From the NCBI GenBank assembly GCA_003165595.1, contig PLWQ01000015.1:1-22934 (forward strand): 22,934 nt of DNA, in the 5' to 3' direction. The translations under genes were made by a program, and so were the position numbers. Within the stretch, counting starts at the first letter, position 1. Every line of letters starts with the position of its first letter. The notes under the pieces are model-generated. The model was not told the DNA's origin and ran no database searches. It worked only from the letters and a program-made list of their open reading frames with translations. The DNA comes from Fibrobacterota bacterium. Lineage in GTDB: Bacteria > Fibrobacterota > Chitinivibrionia > Chitinivibrionales > FEN-1185. This document shows positions 6,890-15,239 of this stretch, one piece after another.

Positions 6890-8788
6890 ATGATGCAACG
6901 ACGACGAAAAAAGCTGGGTGAAATCCTGATTGCCCAGGGACTCATCACCAACGAGCAGTTGGTGGAAGCCCTGCAGGTGCACAAGCGCACGGGCGTGAGC
7001 CTGGGCACGGTGCTGGTGAACCTCGGCTACATCACCGACGACGATCTTACGAGCGTCCTGGGCGCACAGATCCAGCTTGACCAACGCAAGAGAATCGGGG
7101 AAGTGCTCATCGACCAGGGGCTCATCACCGAAGATCAGCTCCAGCTGGGGCTCGAAGAGCAGAAGAAGACGAGGCTGCAGCTGGGAAAATGCCTCGTGCA
7201 GCTCGGGTATATTTCGGACAACAAACTTGTGGACGTGCTGTCGGCCCAGCTCGACGTCCAGCACGTGGTGCTCGAGAATTTCAACTTCAACCGCACCCTC
7301 GTAGGCCTCATTCCCGAGGACATGGCGCGCAGGTACAAGGCGATCGCGCTGTTCGAAAAGGACGGCGTCCTCACCATTGCCATGGCCGACCCCACCAATT
7401 TGCGGACCATAGACCACCTGAAATTCAAGACGGGCAAGGAAATCGACGCGGTCATCGCATCTGAAAAGAGCATCGTCGCCGCGATCGACAAGAATTATTC
7501 AACGAGCGTGGAGCAGATGTCCGAGCTGCTCGGGGCGGTGCATGTTGACGAACTGGACGTGGTGAAGCACGACGAAGAGGAGGATGCCGACCGCCTCACC
7601 GACGAGGAAGGCAAGCAGATTGTAAAGCTTGTCAACCTCATCATCATCCAGGCGGTCAACGAAAACGCATCCGACATTCATATTGAACCCATGGACAATT
7701 TCGTGCGGCTGCGGTACCGTATCGACGGCGAGCTGCAGGAAAGAAATCCGGTCCCGCTCCAGTTGCGGGCGCAAATCACCTCTCGTATGAAAATCATGGC
7801 GGGTATGGACATCGCCGAGAAGCGGCGTCCGCAGGACGGCCACATCGAGATACGCCATCAGGGCCGCAACATCGACTTGCGCGTGTCAACATTCCCCGTG
7901 ATGACGCGCAACCGGGGCGTCAACGAGAAGATGGTGCTTCGCATTATAGACCAGGCGGCAAACCAGCTGACGCTCGACCAGCTGGGCTTTTTGCCCGCCA
8001 TGCTCAAGCAGTTCGACGATCTGGTGCGTCAGTCGGACGGCATCGTGCTTGTCACGGGCCCCACAGGGAGCGGCAAGAGCAGTACTCTGTATGCGGCACT
8101 CGGCCGCGTTAACCTCTACTACGAGAATAAAAAAAACATCGTCACGATGGAAGATCCGGTCGAATTCGTACTTGAAGGAATCAACCAGGGTCAAATCAAT
8201 GTGAAGGCGGGCTTCAATTACGACGACGGCATGCGCTCCATTTTGCGCCAGGACCCGGACATCGTAATGGTGGGAGAAATGCGTGACAAGCAGACGTGCG
8301 AAATGGCAATCCAGGCCGCGCTTACCGGTCACATGGTGTATTCCACGCTGCACACCAACGATTCGGCGAGCGCATTTACCAGGCTGCTGGACATGGGCAT
8401 CGAGCCGTTCCTTATCTCTTCCACGGTGCGTGGCGTGCTTGCGCAGCGCCTTATCCGGCGGATCTGCTCCAAGTGCCGTGAGCCGCACCGCGAAGATCCC
8501 GACGTGCTGCGTGATCTGGGCCTTCGTTCCGACATCACGCTGTACAAAGGCAAAGGATGCCGCAATTGCAACAATTCGGGATACCGGGGCCGCACCGGCA
8601 TGTTCGAGCTTCTGACGCCGGACTCAACCGTCAAGAAGATGATTCTCGAACACCGCTCGTCCGACGAGATAAAGGATTACTGTGTTGCAAAGGGAGGCTT
8701 CGACACCCTGCGCAAGGACGGGTTGCGCAAGGCGGCCGACGGCATTACGACTATCGAGCAGGTACTGGGGGCTTCGCAGAATGACTAG
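6890..8788 (+). CDS. pilB: Type IV pilus assembly ATPase PilB with two tandem MshEN domains
   Basis: A 632-residue hexameric motor ATPase that powers pilus extension at the inner membrane. The C-terminal half is canonical: Walker A GPTGSGKSS (390-398), Asp box around 412-424, Walker B DPDIVMVGE (455-463), His box STLHTND (485-491), and a zinc-binding four-cysteine cluster (C526, C529, C557, C560). The second N-terminal domain (about 129-203) is of the usual GspE-N type. The first 120 residues hold four copies of the 24-residue cyclic-di-GMP-binding motif, at 8-31, 37-60, 68-91 and 97-120. They form two pairs, each with the characteristic 5-residue spacer. Only the first copy departs, ending in His instead of Gln. 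No clear ribosome site precedes the ATGATG start. GspE of a type II secretion system is the alternative, but pilM and pilN nearby favour PilB. Confidence 0.92.
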   Translation: MMQRRRKKLGEILIAQGLITNEQLVEALQVHKRTGVSLGTVLVNLGYITDDDLTSVLGAQIQLDQRKRIGEVLIDQGLITEDQLQLGLEEQKKTRLQLGKCLVQLGYISDNKLVDVLSAQLDVQHVVLENFNFNRTLVGLIPEDMARRYKAIALFEKDGVLTIAMADPTNLRTIDHLKFKTGKEIDAVIASEKSIVAAIDKNYSTSVEQMSELLGAVHVDELDVVKHDEEEDADRLTDEEGKQIVKLVNLIIIQAVNENASDIHIEPMDNFVRLRYRIDGELQERNPVPLQLRAQITSRMKIMAGMDIAEKRRPQDGHIEIRHQGRNIDLRVSTFPVMTRNRGVNEKMVLRIIDQAANQLTLDQLGFLPAMLKQFDDLVRQSDGIVLVTGPTGSGKSSTLYAALGRVNLYYENKKNIVTMEDPVEFVLEGINQGQINVKAGFNYDDGMRSILRQDPDIVMVGEMRDKQTCEMAIQAALTGHMVYSTLHTNDSASAFTRLLDMGIEPFLISSTVRGVLAQRLIRRICSKCREPHREDPDVLRDLGLRSDITLYKGKGCRNCNNSGYRGRTGMFELLTPDSTVKKMILEHRSSDEIKDYCVAKGGFDTLRKDGLRKAADGITTIEQVLGASQND

Positions 8789-11003
8789 CGCACTATCCCG
8801 CGCCTCCGTGGTGGACAAGATAGTTCTCAATTCGGTGCAGAAAGACGCGGTGCTCTACGACGAGGGGCCGCAGCTCGTCTTTGCCGGCGCCGGCACCGGC
8901 AAGACCAGGGTGCTCACCGCAAAGATCGCCTGGCTCATTCAGGAGAAAGGCGTCCCTCCCAACCACATTTTCGCCGCGACATTCACCAACAAGGCCGCCC
9001 GCGAAATGCAGCGCCGCGTTGAAGGCCTCACCGGTTTGCCGTGCACGGGCCTGTGGATCGGCACCTTTCATTCGCTGTGCGCGCGCATCCTGCGCAGGGA
9101 GGCGGGTGTGCTGGGTTATCGCTCCTCATTTTCGATCTTCGACGCCGACGACCAGCTCTCCTGTGTAAAGAAAGTGGCCAAAGAGCTCTCGCTCGACGAA
9201 CGCACCATGCCGCCGCGCCTGGTGCTGTCGGCGATATCGCGGCACAAGAACGCGTGCGTGCCCCCGGAGGAGCTTGCCACAACGGGGAAAAGCTTCTTTG
9301 AATCGGAGATTATCCGCGCGTACGGCGCATACCAGGAAAGCCTCAAGAAACAGCAGGCAATGGATTTCGACGACCTGCTTACCAATTGCGTGTACCTGCT
9401 GCGCCGCAATCCGGACGTGCTCCGCTATTATCAGTCGGTGTTTACCCGCGTGCTTGTGGACGAGTACCAGGACACAAACGTCGCGCAATTCCTCCTTGTA
9501 AAACTGCTTGCCGCCGTCCACAACAACATCTTCGTGGTTGGCGACGACGATCAAAGTATTTATGCGTGGCGCGGGGCGCAGGTGGAAAACATCCTGACCT
9601 TCGGGAAGGTGTTTCCCGGCACCAAGACTTTTACCCTCGAACAGAATTACCGCTCCACAAACGCGATTCTCAATTTCGCCAATGCCGCCATCGAGCCGAA
9701 CACCCTCCGGGCAAAGAAGCGCCTGTGGACGGGCCGGCAGGGCGACGCTTCCGTAACGGTGGTCCGCTACCGCGACGACCGCAACGAATCGGAATCGGCG
9801 TGCGATTCGGTGGCCCGGCTCCTGAAGGCCGGTTCCCGGGCCTGCGACATTGCCGTGCTGTTTAGGACCAATGCCCAGTCGCGGCTGCTTGAAGACGCCA
9901 TGCGCAAGCGCCGCATTCCCTATGTGCTGGTGGGCGGCACGAGCTTTTACGAGCGGCGCGAGATCAAGGACTGCCTCGCGTATCTACGGCTGTGCGTGAA
10001 CCAGAAGGACGACGTGAGCTGCGACCGGATCGTCAACGTTCCCCCGCGCGGCATGGGCGACAAGGCCCGTGAGGTGCTCGCTCAGCGCAGCCGCGAGCTC
10101 GGGAAGTCGCTTTTGGAAACCGTGCTCGAAGATCCGCAAACCGCCGTGTACGGCCGCGGCCAGAAAGGACTGCTGGAACTGCGCGAGCTGTACGCGCTGC
10201 TGGCCGACCTCGTCGCCGGCAAGGAATCGCCGCACGAGGTGCTCAAACAGGTGCTCGCGCTCACCGGCTATCTCACCATCTTCGAGGGTGAGGATTCGGA
10301 GGAAGCGCAGGGCCGTATCGACAACGTGAGCGAACTGGTGAACGCCGTGTCGTTCTGGACGGAAGACAATCCCGAAAAGGGGCTGCCCGAATTCCTGGAA
10401 GAAATCTCGCTCGCCTCCGATATTGACAGATGGGAACAGAAGGGCGATTCGGTGAACCTGATGACGCTCCACTGTGCAAAAGGCCTGGAATTTCGCCACG
10501 TCTTTATTGTCGGATGCGAGGACGGCATCGTGCCTTCACGCCAGAATTTCGACGACGAGGCCAAAATCGAAGAGGAGAGAAGGCTCCTGTACGTGGGCAT
10601 AACAAGGGCAATGGACACCCTGGAGGTTTCTCACGCGGATCAACGGTGGCGTTTCGGTTCGTGCATCCCCATGTCGCCCTCGCGGTTTCTGGCTTCCATT
10701 CCTCAGGACCTCTACCTCTTTCTGGACAAGGGCGGGGTCTTTGTCCGCGAGGAGAAAAGGCCTCCCAAAGCGTTTGTCCGCGAGGCGGTTGTCGAAAGCC
10801 AGGAGCCCGCATACCGGCACGAAGATTTCTCCCAGGAGACCGTCCAGTTCCGGATGGGTCAGCACGTGGTGCACAAGCTGTACGGCAAGGGCAAGATCGT
10901 CAACCTGAGCGGGTTCGGTGACGACATGCGGCTCATTGTCCTTTTCAACGACGGCGCGCGCAGGAAAATGATGGCGAAATTCGCCGATCTGGGGACATCG
11001 TAG
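8781..11003 (+). CDS. pcrA: UvrD/PcrA-type superfamily 1A DNA helicase
   Basis: A 740-residue 3'-5' helicase acting in nucleotide excision repair, replication restart and removal of bound proteins. All SF1A motifs are visible: the Q motif (LNSVQKDAV, with Q20), Walker A AGAGTGKT (35-42), motif Ia ATFTNKAAREM, GTFHSLCARI, motif II VLVDEYQDTN (about 225-234), motif III VGDDDQSIYAWRG, motif IV, LMTLHCAKGLEF (motif V) and LLYVGITRA (motif VI). A C-terminal VxHKLYGKGKIV segment is the Tudor-like, RNA-polymerase-binding tail typical of PcrA/UvrD. The ATG at 8781 overlaps the pilB stop by 8 bases, suggesting translational coupling; the open frame extends upstream to 8682 only inside pilB. Confidence 0.93.
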   Translation: MTSALSRASVVDKIVLNSVQKDAVLYDEGPQLVFAGAGTGKTRVLTAKIAWLIQEKGVPPNHIFAATFTNKAAREMQRRVEGLTGLPCTGLWIGTFHSLCARILRREAGVLGYRSSFSIFDADDQLSCVKKVAKELSLDERTMPPRLVLSAISRHKNACVPPEELATTGKSFFESEIIRAYGAYQESLKKQQAMDFDDLLTNCVYLLRRNPDVLRYYQSVFTRVLVDEYQDTNVAQFLLVKLLAAVHNNIFVVGDDDQSIYAWRGAQVENILTFGKVFPGTKTFTLEQNYRSTNAILNFANAAIEPNTLRAKKRLWTGRQGDASVTVVRYRDDRNESESACDSVARLLKAGSRACDIAVLFRTNAQSRLLEDAMRKRRIPYVLVGGTSFYERREIKDCLAYLRLCVNQKDDVSCDRIVNVPPRGMGDKAREVLAQRSRELGKSLLETVLEDPQTAVYGRGQKGLLELRELYALLADLVAGKESPHEVLKQVLALTGYLTIFEGEDSEEAQGRIDNVSELVNAVSFWTEDNPEKGLPEFLEEISLASDIDRWEQKGDSVNLMTLHCAKGLEFRHVFIVGCEDGIVPSRQNFDDEAKIEEERRLLYVGITRAMDTLEVSHADQRWRFGSCIPMSPSRFLASIPQDLYLFLDKGGVFVREEKRPPKAFVREAVVESQEPAYRHEDFSQETVQFRMGQHVVHKLYGKGKIVNLSGFGDDMRLIVLFNDGARRKMMAKFADLGTS

Positions 11004-11032
11004 CACAAGTCCTGAGTTATTTTGCCTTTGAT

Positions 11033-11053
11033 CCCTCTCCCACGAGGAGAGGG
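11033..11053. repeat. Short hairpin of the ccctctcc/ggagaggg type
   Basis: An 8-bp stem with a cacga loop lies in the 118-base gap between pcrA and gatC. No T-run follows, so it is a poor terminator. Its arm sequence recurs inside the larger hairpin at 21204-21241, which suggests a dispersed intergenic repeat family. Confidence 0.45.
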
Positions 11054-11121
11054 GGAGCGTTTGCGGAACGGTAATTGATGAAGAGCCCGCGTCAGGAAGA
11101 CCTCTCGTAGGGAGCAGTTTC

Positions 11122-11409
11122 ATGATCGACAAAAAAATTGTTCAGCACATCGCCGACCTCTCAAGGCTCTCTCTGTCCGACGAAGAGACCGAGGAGTTTG
11201 CACACCAGCTCGCGTCCATTCTCGGCTACGTGGAGCAGCTTGACAAAGTAGATACCTCGAACGTTGAACCCACCGCGCTTGTCGCGCCCGCGCGCGATCC
11301 CCTGCGGCAGGACGAACCGACACCGTCGCTGCCTCCGGACAAACTCCTGCAAAACGGCCCAAAAGTCAAGAACGGGTATTTTGCGGTGCCGAAGGTAATA
11401 AATCAATAA
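11122..11409 (+). CDS. gatC: Aspartyl/glutamyl-tRNA amidotransferase subunit C
   Basis: A 95-residue protein, the normal size for GatC. It is the small structural subunit that wraps around GatA and stabilises the GatCAB complex, which converts misacylated Glu-tRNA(Gln) or Asp-tRNA(Asn) to the amide form. The N-terminal helix pattern (VQHIADLSRLSLSDEE), the LDKVDT-N-VEPT segment and the C-terminal GYFAVPKVI match the family well. A GGGAGC ribosome site lies about 7 bases before the ATG. gatA and gatB do not follow, unlike many genomes. Confidence 0.92.
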   Translation: MIDKKIVQHIADLSRLSLSDEETEEFAHQLASILGYVEQLDKVDTSNVEPTALVAPARDPLRQDEPTPSLPPDKLLQNGPKVKNGYFAVPKVINQ

Positions 11410-11445
11410 GCTTCTTTTCCAACAATTTAGTTGGGCTGGGCGTTC

Positions 11446-11489
11446 CCCCTTTTGTAGAGGCGCATGGTCATGCGCCTCTACAAAAGGGG
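11446..11489. repeat. Perfect 21-bp inverted repeat with 2-nt centre
   Basis: Arms 11446-11466 and 11469-11489 are exactly complementary, with gt at the centre; the arms begin cccctttt and end gcgcatg. As RNA or single-stranded DNA this would form a long hairpin, or a cruciform in duplex DNA. No T-run follows. It resembles the dispersed intergenic hairpins (tgtaggggcg/cgcccctaca style) found in many environmental genomes, but no transposase or target-site duplication is visible. Confidence 0.7.
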
Positions 11490-11724
11490 TCGGCTCTTCC
11501 TCCGGGCTCGGCCGGTTGGCCTCGGTGCCGCACCGCCACAATGGCCCTTTGGGCCGCGGTCGGGCGTCAAGCGAGCGACCTGGGCGCGCACCTTCGTTGG
11601 AGAGGGTGTGCCTCAAGACCCCGCAGGCGCGCGAAGCGCGGCGAGGAGGCTTGGGGCCAGGGAAATCGCGCGCCCAACTGGAAGGGCGCAGAAGCGACCC
11701 GAAAGGGTTTCCCCTACAAGAGTA
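11490..11724. other. GC-rich non-coding stretch between gatC and kdsB
   Basis: About 235 bases of high-GC sequence follow the 21-bp hairpin and end in tttcccctacaag. Three frames are open through parts of it (the kdsB frame among them), but the translations are Arg/Gly/Pro-rich without any family resemblance. It is best read as non-coding or as decayed mobile or repeat sequence. Beyond it the sequence turns sharply AT-rich. Confidence 0.35.
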
Positions 11725-11756
11725 TTGAATCTTACTTATATTTTATTCTTTATAAT
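11725..11756 (+). promoter_or_regulatory. Candidate promoter for kdsB and the response regulator
   Basis: A perfect TATAAT (11751-11756) lies in an AT-rich island 69 bases before the kdsB start. A TTGAAT at 11725-11730 could be the -35, but the spacer of 20 bases is longer than ideal. The contrast with the GC-rich surroundings supports a promoter function. Confidence 0.35.
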
Positions 11757-11825
11757 CATCGCCCTTCATCTTACAATATAGCTTCACACGCCCGGCAATT
11801 TTTTGCAAAGGAATCCCCAAAACCT

Positions 11826-12572
11826 ATGGCGCAAGCAAAAAGAACCCGCAAAAAAGGCGTTCTCTGCGTTATCCCGGCACGATACGGTTCCACGCGGCTT
11901 CCCGGCAAACCGCTCATGATGTTCAAGAACCTTCCGCTGGTGATGTGGTGCTACAAACGCGCGGCGCAGTCGGGCGCGTTCGACATGGTGTGCGTGGCAA
12001 CCGACGACAGGCGCGTGCACGAGACGGTACGGAAATTCGGCGGCGAAGCGGTGCTCACCTCGCCGCGCCATGCCTCCGGGACGGACCGCGTGAACGAGGT
12101 GGCAAAAAAATTCGACTTCCCCTACGTGGTCAATCTTCAGGGCGACGAGCCGCTCATCTCCCGCGCGCTTATCACGCAGTTCGTGCGGAAGCTCACCCTG
12201 CTGGATGATAATTCCTTGCTCACCTGCGTTTCCTATGCTACAATTGAGGGAAGGGACGATCCGAATGTCGTGAAGGCCGTTCTTAACAGAATGGATGAGG
12301 CGTTGTACTTTTCCCGGGCGCCCATCCCGTTCGACCGCGACGGCGGCGGCAAGACGATATTCGCGCACTGGGGCGTGTACGGTTTTACCGCACAATCGCT
12401 GGCGCGGTTCTGCAGCTTTCCCCGGGGCGAGCTTGAAAAAAGGGAAAAGCTCGAGCAGCTTCGCGCGCTCGAAAACGGGATGCGCATCGTGTGCCTCACA
12501 ACCAGGGAGCGGTGCGGCGGCATCGACACGCCGCAGGATGCCGAAGCGTTCAGGAAATCGGTGGAAGGATAG
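11826..12572 (+). CDS. kdsB: 3-deoxy-manno-octulosonate cytidylyltransferase
   Basis: A 248-residue enzyme that activates Kdo with CTP to CMP-Kdo for lipid A inner-core synthesis. Motifs in order: IPARYGSTRLPGKPL (16-30, nucleotide binding), VATDDRR (58-63), SGTDR (84-88), NLQGDEP (103-109, metal/substrate), NVVK (147-150), YFSRAPIP (161-168), EKLEQLRALE (209-218) and IDTPQD (233-238). Length is standard. The start at 11826 has AAGGAA 11 bases upstream; the frame is open further back but lacks family resemblance there. It is followed after 8 bases by the HD-GYP regulator, so the two are probably co-transcribed. The presence of this gene is strong evidence for a lipopolysaccharide outer membrane. 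Confidence 0.93.
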   Translation: MAQAKRTRKKGVLCVIPARYGSTRLPGKPLMMFKNLPLVMWCYKRAAQSGAFDMVCVATDDRRVHETVRKFGGEAVLTSPRHASGTDRVNEVAKKFDFPYVVNLQGDEPLISRALITQFVRKLTLLDDNSLLTCVSYATIEGRDDPNVVKAVLNRMDEALYFSRAPIPFDRDGGGKTIFAHWGVYGFTAQSLARFCSFPRGELEKREKLEQLRALENGMRIVCLTTRERCGGIDTPQDAEAFRKSVEG

Positions 12573-12580
12573 TTTTTTCC

Positions 12581-14062
12581 ATGTCAAGCGAAACCGAAAA
12601 TGCGGATGCTCCGAGAACCGAAGATGTGCATCTTCTCGTAGTCGACGACGAAAAATCGATCTGCGACATTGTGGGACAGTATCTCCGCATGAAGGGATAC
12701 GTTGTCACCTGCGTAGGTTCCGCCGAGGCGGCCATAGAGATCATCAAGCAGAACAGTATCGACCTGGTTCTCTCCGATATCAAGATGCCGGGCATGTCGG
12801 GCGTGGAGCTGCTCAAATGGGTGCGCGAATACAACCGCTCTTTGCCTGTGGTGATGACAACGGGATTTCCCACCCTCGACACCGCGATTGAAGCGCTCAA
12901 GCTCGGAGCGTTCGATTACCTTACCAAGCCGTTCCACCTCGAAGAAATCGCCGAAAAGATCAAGCGGGCCCTTATCAACAAGCAGCTCGAAGAGGAAAAT
13001 CTTCTGTTCTCGAAGCTCGTTTCCCTGCACGAAGTAACGAAAATTCTCGCATCCACCTATCAGCTCCCCGAACTCAACCACAAAGTGCTCGATTTTTCGG
13101 TGAAGATCGCCAAGGCCGACGGAGGTTCGCTGATGGTTTTCGACGAAGCCTCGCACCTGATCCTCACCGAATGCACCGCGCACCATCCGGCGGAGTTTTG
13201 GCAAAACGGCCTGTTTGTGACCGTGTCCCGCTGGGTGGCCGAAAACGAGGAGCCGCTCGTGATGGAATCGGGGGAAACAAAGATGTTCCGCGAGTTCCCG
13301 CCGCTGCCCGAATCGGTCCGCTCGTACATCGCGTTCCCGCTCAAGACGCCTCAGCGCACGGTGGGCGTGCTCAACCTGATTCGCGCCCGCGACAAACACC
13401 CCTTCTCCAACGTGGATCTGGAAATCATCAACGTTCTTGCATCGCAAGCGAGCATTTCCATAGAAAACGTGAGGCTCTACCAGAACATACGCGACAACTA
13501 CCTCAAAACCGTGCGCGGTTTTGCGCTGGCGGTTGAAGCCAAGGACCGGTACACGCACGGCCACTCCGAGAACGTGATGAAATACACGATTGTGCTCGGG
13601 AAGCGCCTGGGCCTTTCGGAGGCCGAGCTCGAGGATGTAAAGTACGCGGGCTTGCTGCACGACATCGGGAAGATCGGCGTGAGCGAGCTGATCCTCAACA
13701 AACCCGGGAGATTGACGCCGGCGGAATTCGACGAGATCAAGAAACACCCGACGCTCGGGTCCAACATCATCGCCGACGTGCCCTTTTTGCGGCCTTTGGT
13801 GCCCATGGTGCTCCATCATCACGAATTTTTCGACGGCAACGGGTATCCCAGCGGCATCAAGGGCGACCAGATTCCTTTCGGCGCGCGCATCCTGAGCGTC
13901 GCGGACGCCTACGAGGCCATGACGTCGGACCGTCCGTACCGCCGGTCGCTTTCGGCGCAGGCAGCGCTCGAAATCCTCATGAACGGCAAGGGAAAACAAT
14001 TCGATCCCCGCATTGTCGAAACGTTCACCGAAATTCTTCGTTCGGGGGATGGGCAGCATTGA
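12581..14062 (+). CDS. Response regulator with REC, GAF and HD-GYP domains (cyclic-di-GMP phosphodiesterase)
   Basis: A 493-residue cytoplasmic signalling protein. The receiver domain (about 16-130) has the acidic pocket DDE (22-24), the phospho-acceptor D66 in VLSDIKMP, and K116 in LTKPF. A GAF-like sensor domain covers about 145-300. The C-terminal HD-GYP domain (about 305-490) keeps HD (H360-D361) with DIGKIG, the HHHE cluster (412-415), DGNGYP (418-423), and SVADAYEAMTSDRPYR. Family knowledge predicts hydrolysis of cyclic-di-GMP to pGpG or GMP. No partner histidine kinase is adjacent. It lies directly downstream of kdsB (8-base gap) and upstream of pilM, and the window also encodes a PilB with MshEN domains, so pilus control is a reasonable inference. 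Confidence 0.92.
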   Translation: MSSETENADAPRTEDVHLLVVDDEKSICDIVGQYLRMKGYVVTCVGSAEAAIEIIKQNSIDLVLSDIKMPGMSGVELLKWVREYNRSLPVVMTTGFPTLDTAIEALKLGAFDYLTKPFHLEEIAEKIKRALINKQLEEENLLFSKLVSLHEVTKILASTYQLPELNHKVLDFSVKIAKADGGSLMVFDEASHLILTECTAHHPAEFWQNGLFVTVSRWVAENEEPLVMESGETKMFREFPPLPESVRSYIAFPLKTPQRTVGVLNLIRARDKHPFSNVDLEIINVLASQASISIENVRLYQNIRDNYLKTVRGFALAVEAKDRYTHGHSENVMKYTIVLGKRLGLSEAELEDVKYAGLLHDIGKIGVSELILNKPGRLTPAEFDEIKKHPTLGSNIIADVPFLRPLVPMVLHHHEFFDGNGYPSGIKGDQIPFGARILSVADAYEAMTSDRPYRRSLSAQAALEILMNGKGKQFDPRIVETFTEILRSGDGQH

Positions 14063-14226
14063 CAGGGCGGAAGAGCGTCATAGGTTGCGAAAAAGGAAGT
14101 GCCAAAGCTAAACAAGATTCTCAGGAAGTTATCTTCGCCGGTTTTCCAATTCTTCGCCGTTGTTCTTTGCGATCTTTGCGACTTCGCGGCGAGGTTTCGC
14201 GGCAGTCGGCGCTCTTCCCAGTTGCT

Positions 14227-14255
14227 TTGCGGAGAGCGATCACGCATTTTATAAT
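14227..14255 (+). promoter_or_regulatory. Candidate sigma-70-type promoter for pilM-pilN
   Basis: TTGCGG (14227-14232) and a perfect TATAAT (14250-14255) are separated by 17 bases, 72 bases before the pilM start. The 265-base gap after the response regulator otherwise shows no gene, only low-complexity ctttgcgatctttgcg-type text. Confidence 0.45.
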
Positions 14256-14327
14256 GTTGTTTGCCGGCGGGCACGGCCGGCCGCCACATACCTGTGCCAC
14301 AGACACTTCTATCGGGCTGGAGCGATA

Positions 14328-15239
14328 ATGGCGACGCGCCTCGACAGCGTTTGCGGAATCGACATCACCAAAGACAGCATCAGCATCGCCCAGTATTCCG
14401 CTGCAGACAACACGGTTGCGAATGCGAGCATCGTCCCCCTGGACGACGCCGATTCCGCGGCGGATCTCATTTCATCACTCAAGGCGAAATTCAGAAAAGT
14501 CGCCTCTCAAATGCATTGCGAGGGGCAGGCCGCGGCGGTCGCCATGTCCGCGAATTCCGCTGTTGTAAAGATCCTCATGCTTGATGCCGACGAGAAAGAC
14601 GTCCGCGAGGCAATCGGGTGGGAGCTGGGCCAGCACATCGTGGGCACGATGGACGACTACTCCTTCGATTACGAACCTCTTGCGGCCGCGGGCGGCAGCG
14701 TGAGACGGTTCCTGGCGGTAGCATACCGCAGCGCAAATGTCCAGAAGCTCGTGTCGCTGCTCAAGAGCGCCAGGATATCTCCTTTCGTCGTGGATCTGGA
14801 TATTTTCGCGCTCATCGACGTGTTCGAGGCAAATTATCGCGAGAACATCGCTTCTCCGGCCGTTATCGTACATGGCTGCGGCGATTCATCGAGGCTGGTA
14901 CTCACCGAGGGCGGCGCCTTTCTGGACTTCGACGTTGTCGAACACCGCGGCGGTCATGCCGCGGCGGACGCTTATGCGTCGCAGCTCCAGGACGCCATGG
15001 GGCGGAGTTTTGCCGGAACGAATGCCGGATTCGAAACGTACGTTACCGGTCCGCTGTTTTCCGATCCGGATTTCAGCGAGTCGGTGTGCTCGCGTCTGGG
15101 CAGCGCGCGCGTTCTGGACCCCTTCAAGGCGGTGCGATCCACCGTTGCCATACCCGGTGAAGAACTTGTCAAATGCATTCCGTACCTTGCGGTTGCCGTC
15201 GGACTTTCCCTTCGATGCGCTGCGGAGGCCGACGCATGA
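14328..15239 (+). CDS. pilM: PilM-like actin-fold type IV pilus protein
   Basis: A 303-residue cytoplasmic protein. PilM binds the cytoplasmic N-terminus of PilN and links the PilNOP alignment complex to the motor. Support comes from the start with a GIDIT strand (residues 10-14, phosphate-1-like), the EAIGWELGQHI segment (94-104, equivalent to the WEAEQ motif of PilM), an SHS2-like middle, and the C-terminal LAVAVGLSLRC ending. Sequence conservation is weak and the phosphate-binding loops are less clear than in proteobacterial PilM. The assignment also rests on the next gene: its ATG overlaps this stop (ATGA) and begins with the PilN signature. No strong ribosome site is seen before the ATG at 14328. 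Confidence 0.78.
   Translation: MATRLDSVCGIDITKDSISIAQYSAADNTVANASIVPLDDADSAADLISSLKAKFRKVASQMHCEGQAAAVAMSANSAVVKILMLDADEKDVREAIGWELGQHIVGTMDDYSFDYEPLAAAGGSVRRFLAVAYRSANVQKLVSLLKSARISPFVVDLDIFALIDVFEANYRENIASPAVIVHGCGDSSRLVLTEGGAFLDFDVVEHRGGHAAADAYASQLQDAMGRSFAGTNAGFETYVTGPLFSDPDFSESVCSRLGSARVLDPFKAVRSTVAIPGEELVKCIPYLAVAVGLSLRCAAEADA

Noticed and set aside
11541-11825. N-terminal extension of KdsB
   Set aside because: The extra 95 residues have no similarity to KdsB, which is complete from 11826 with a good ribosome site; the region also contains a promoter-like TATAAT.
12584-14059. Long minus-strand open frame (about 491 codons) opposite the response regulator
   Set aside because: It is the antisense shadow of a GC-rich gene with unmistakable REC, GAF and HD-GYP motifs on the plus strand; the minus translation matches no family.
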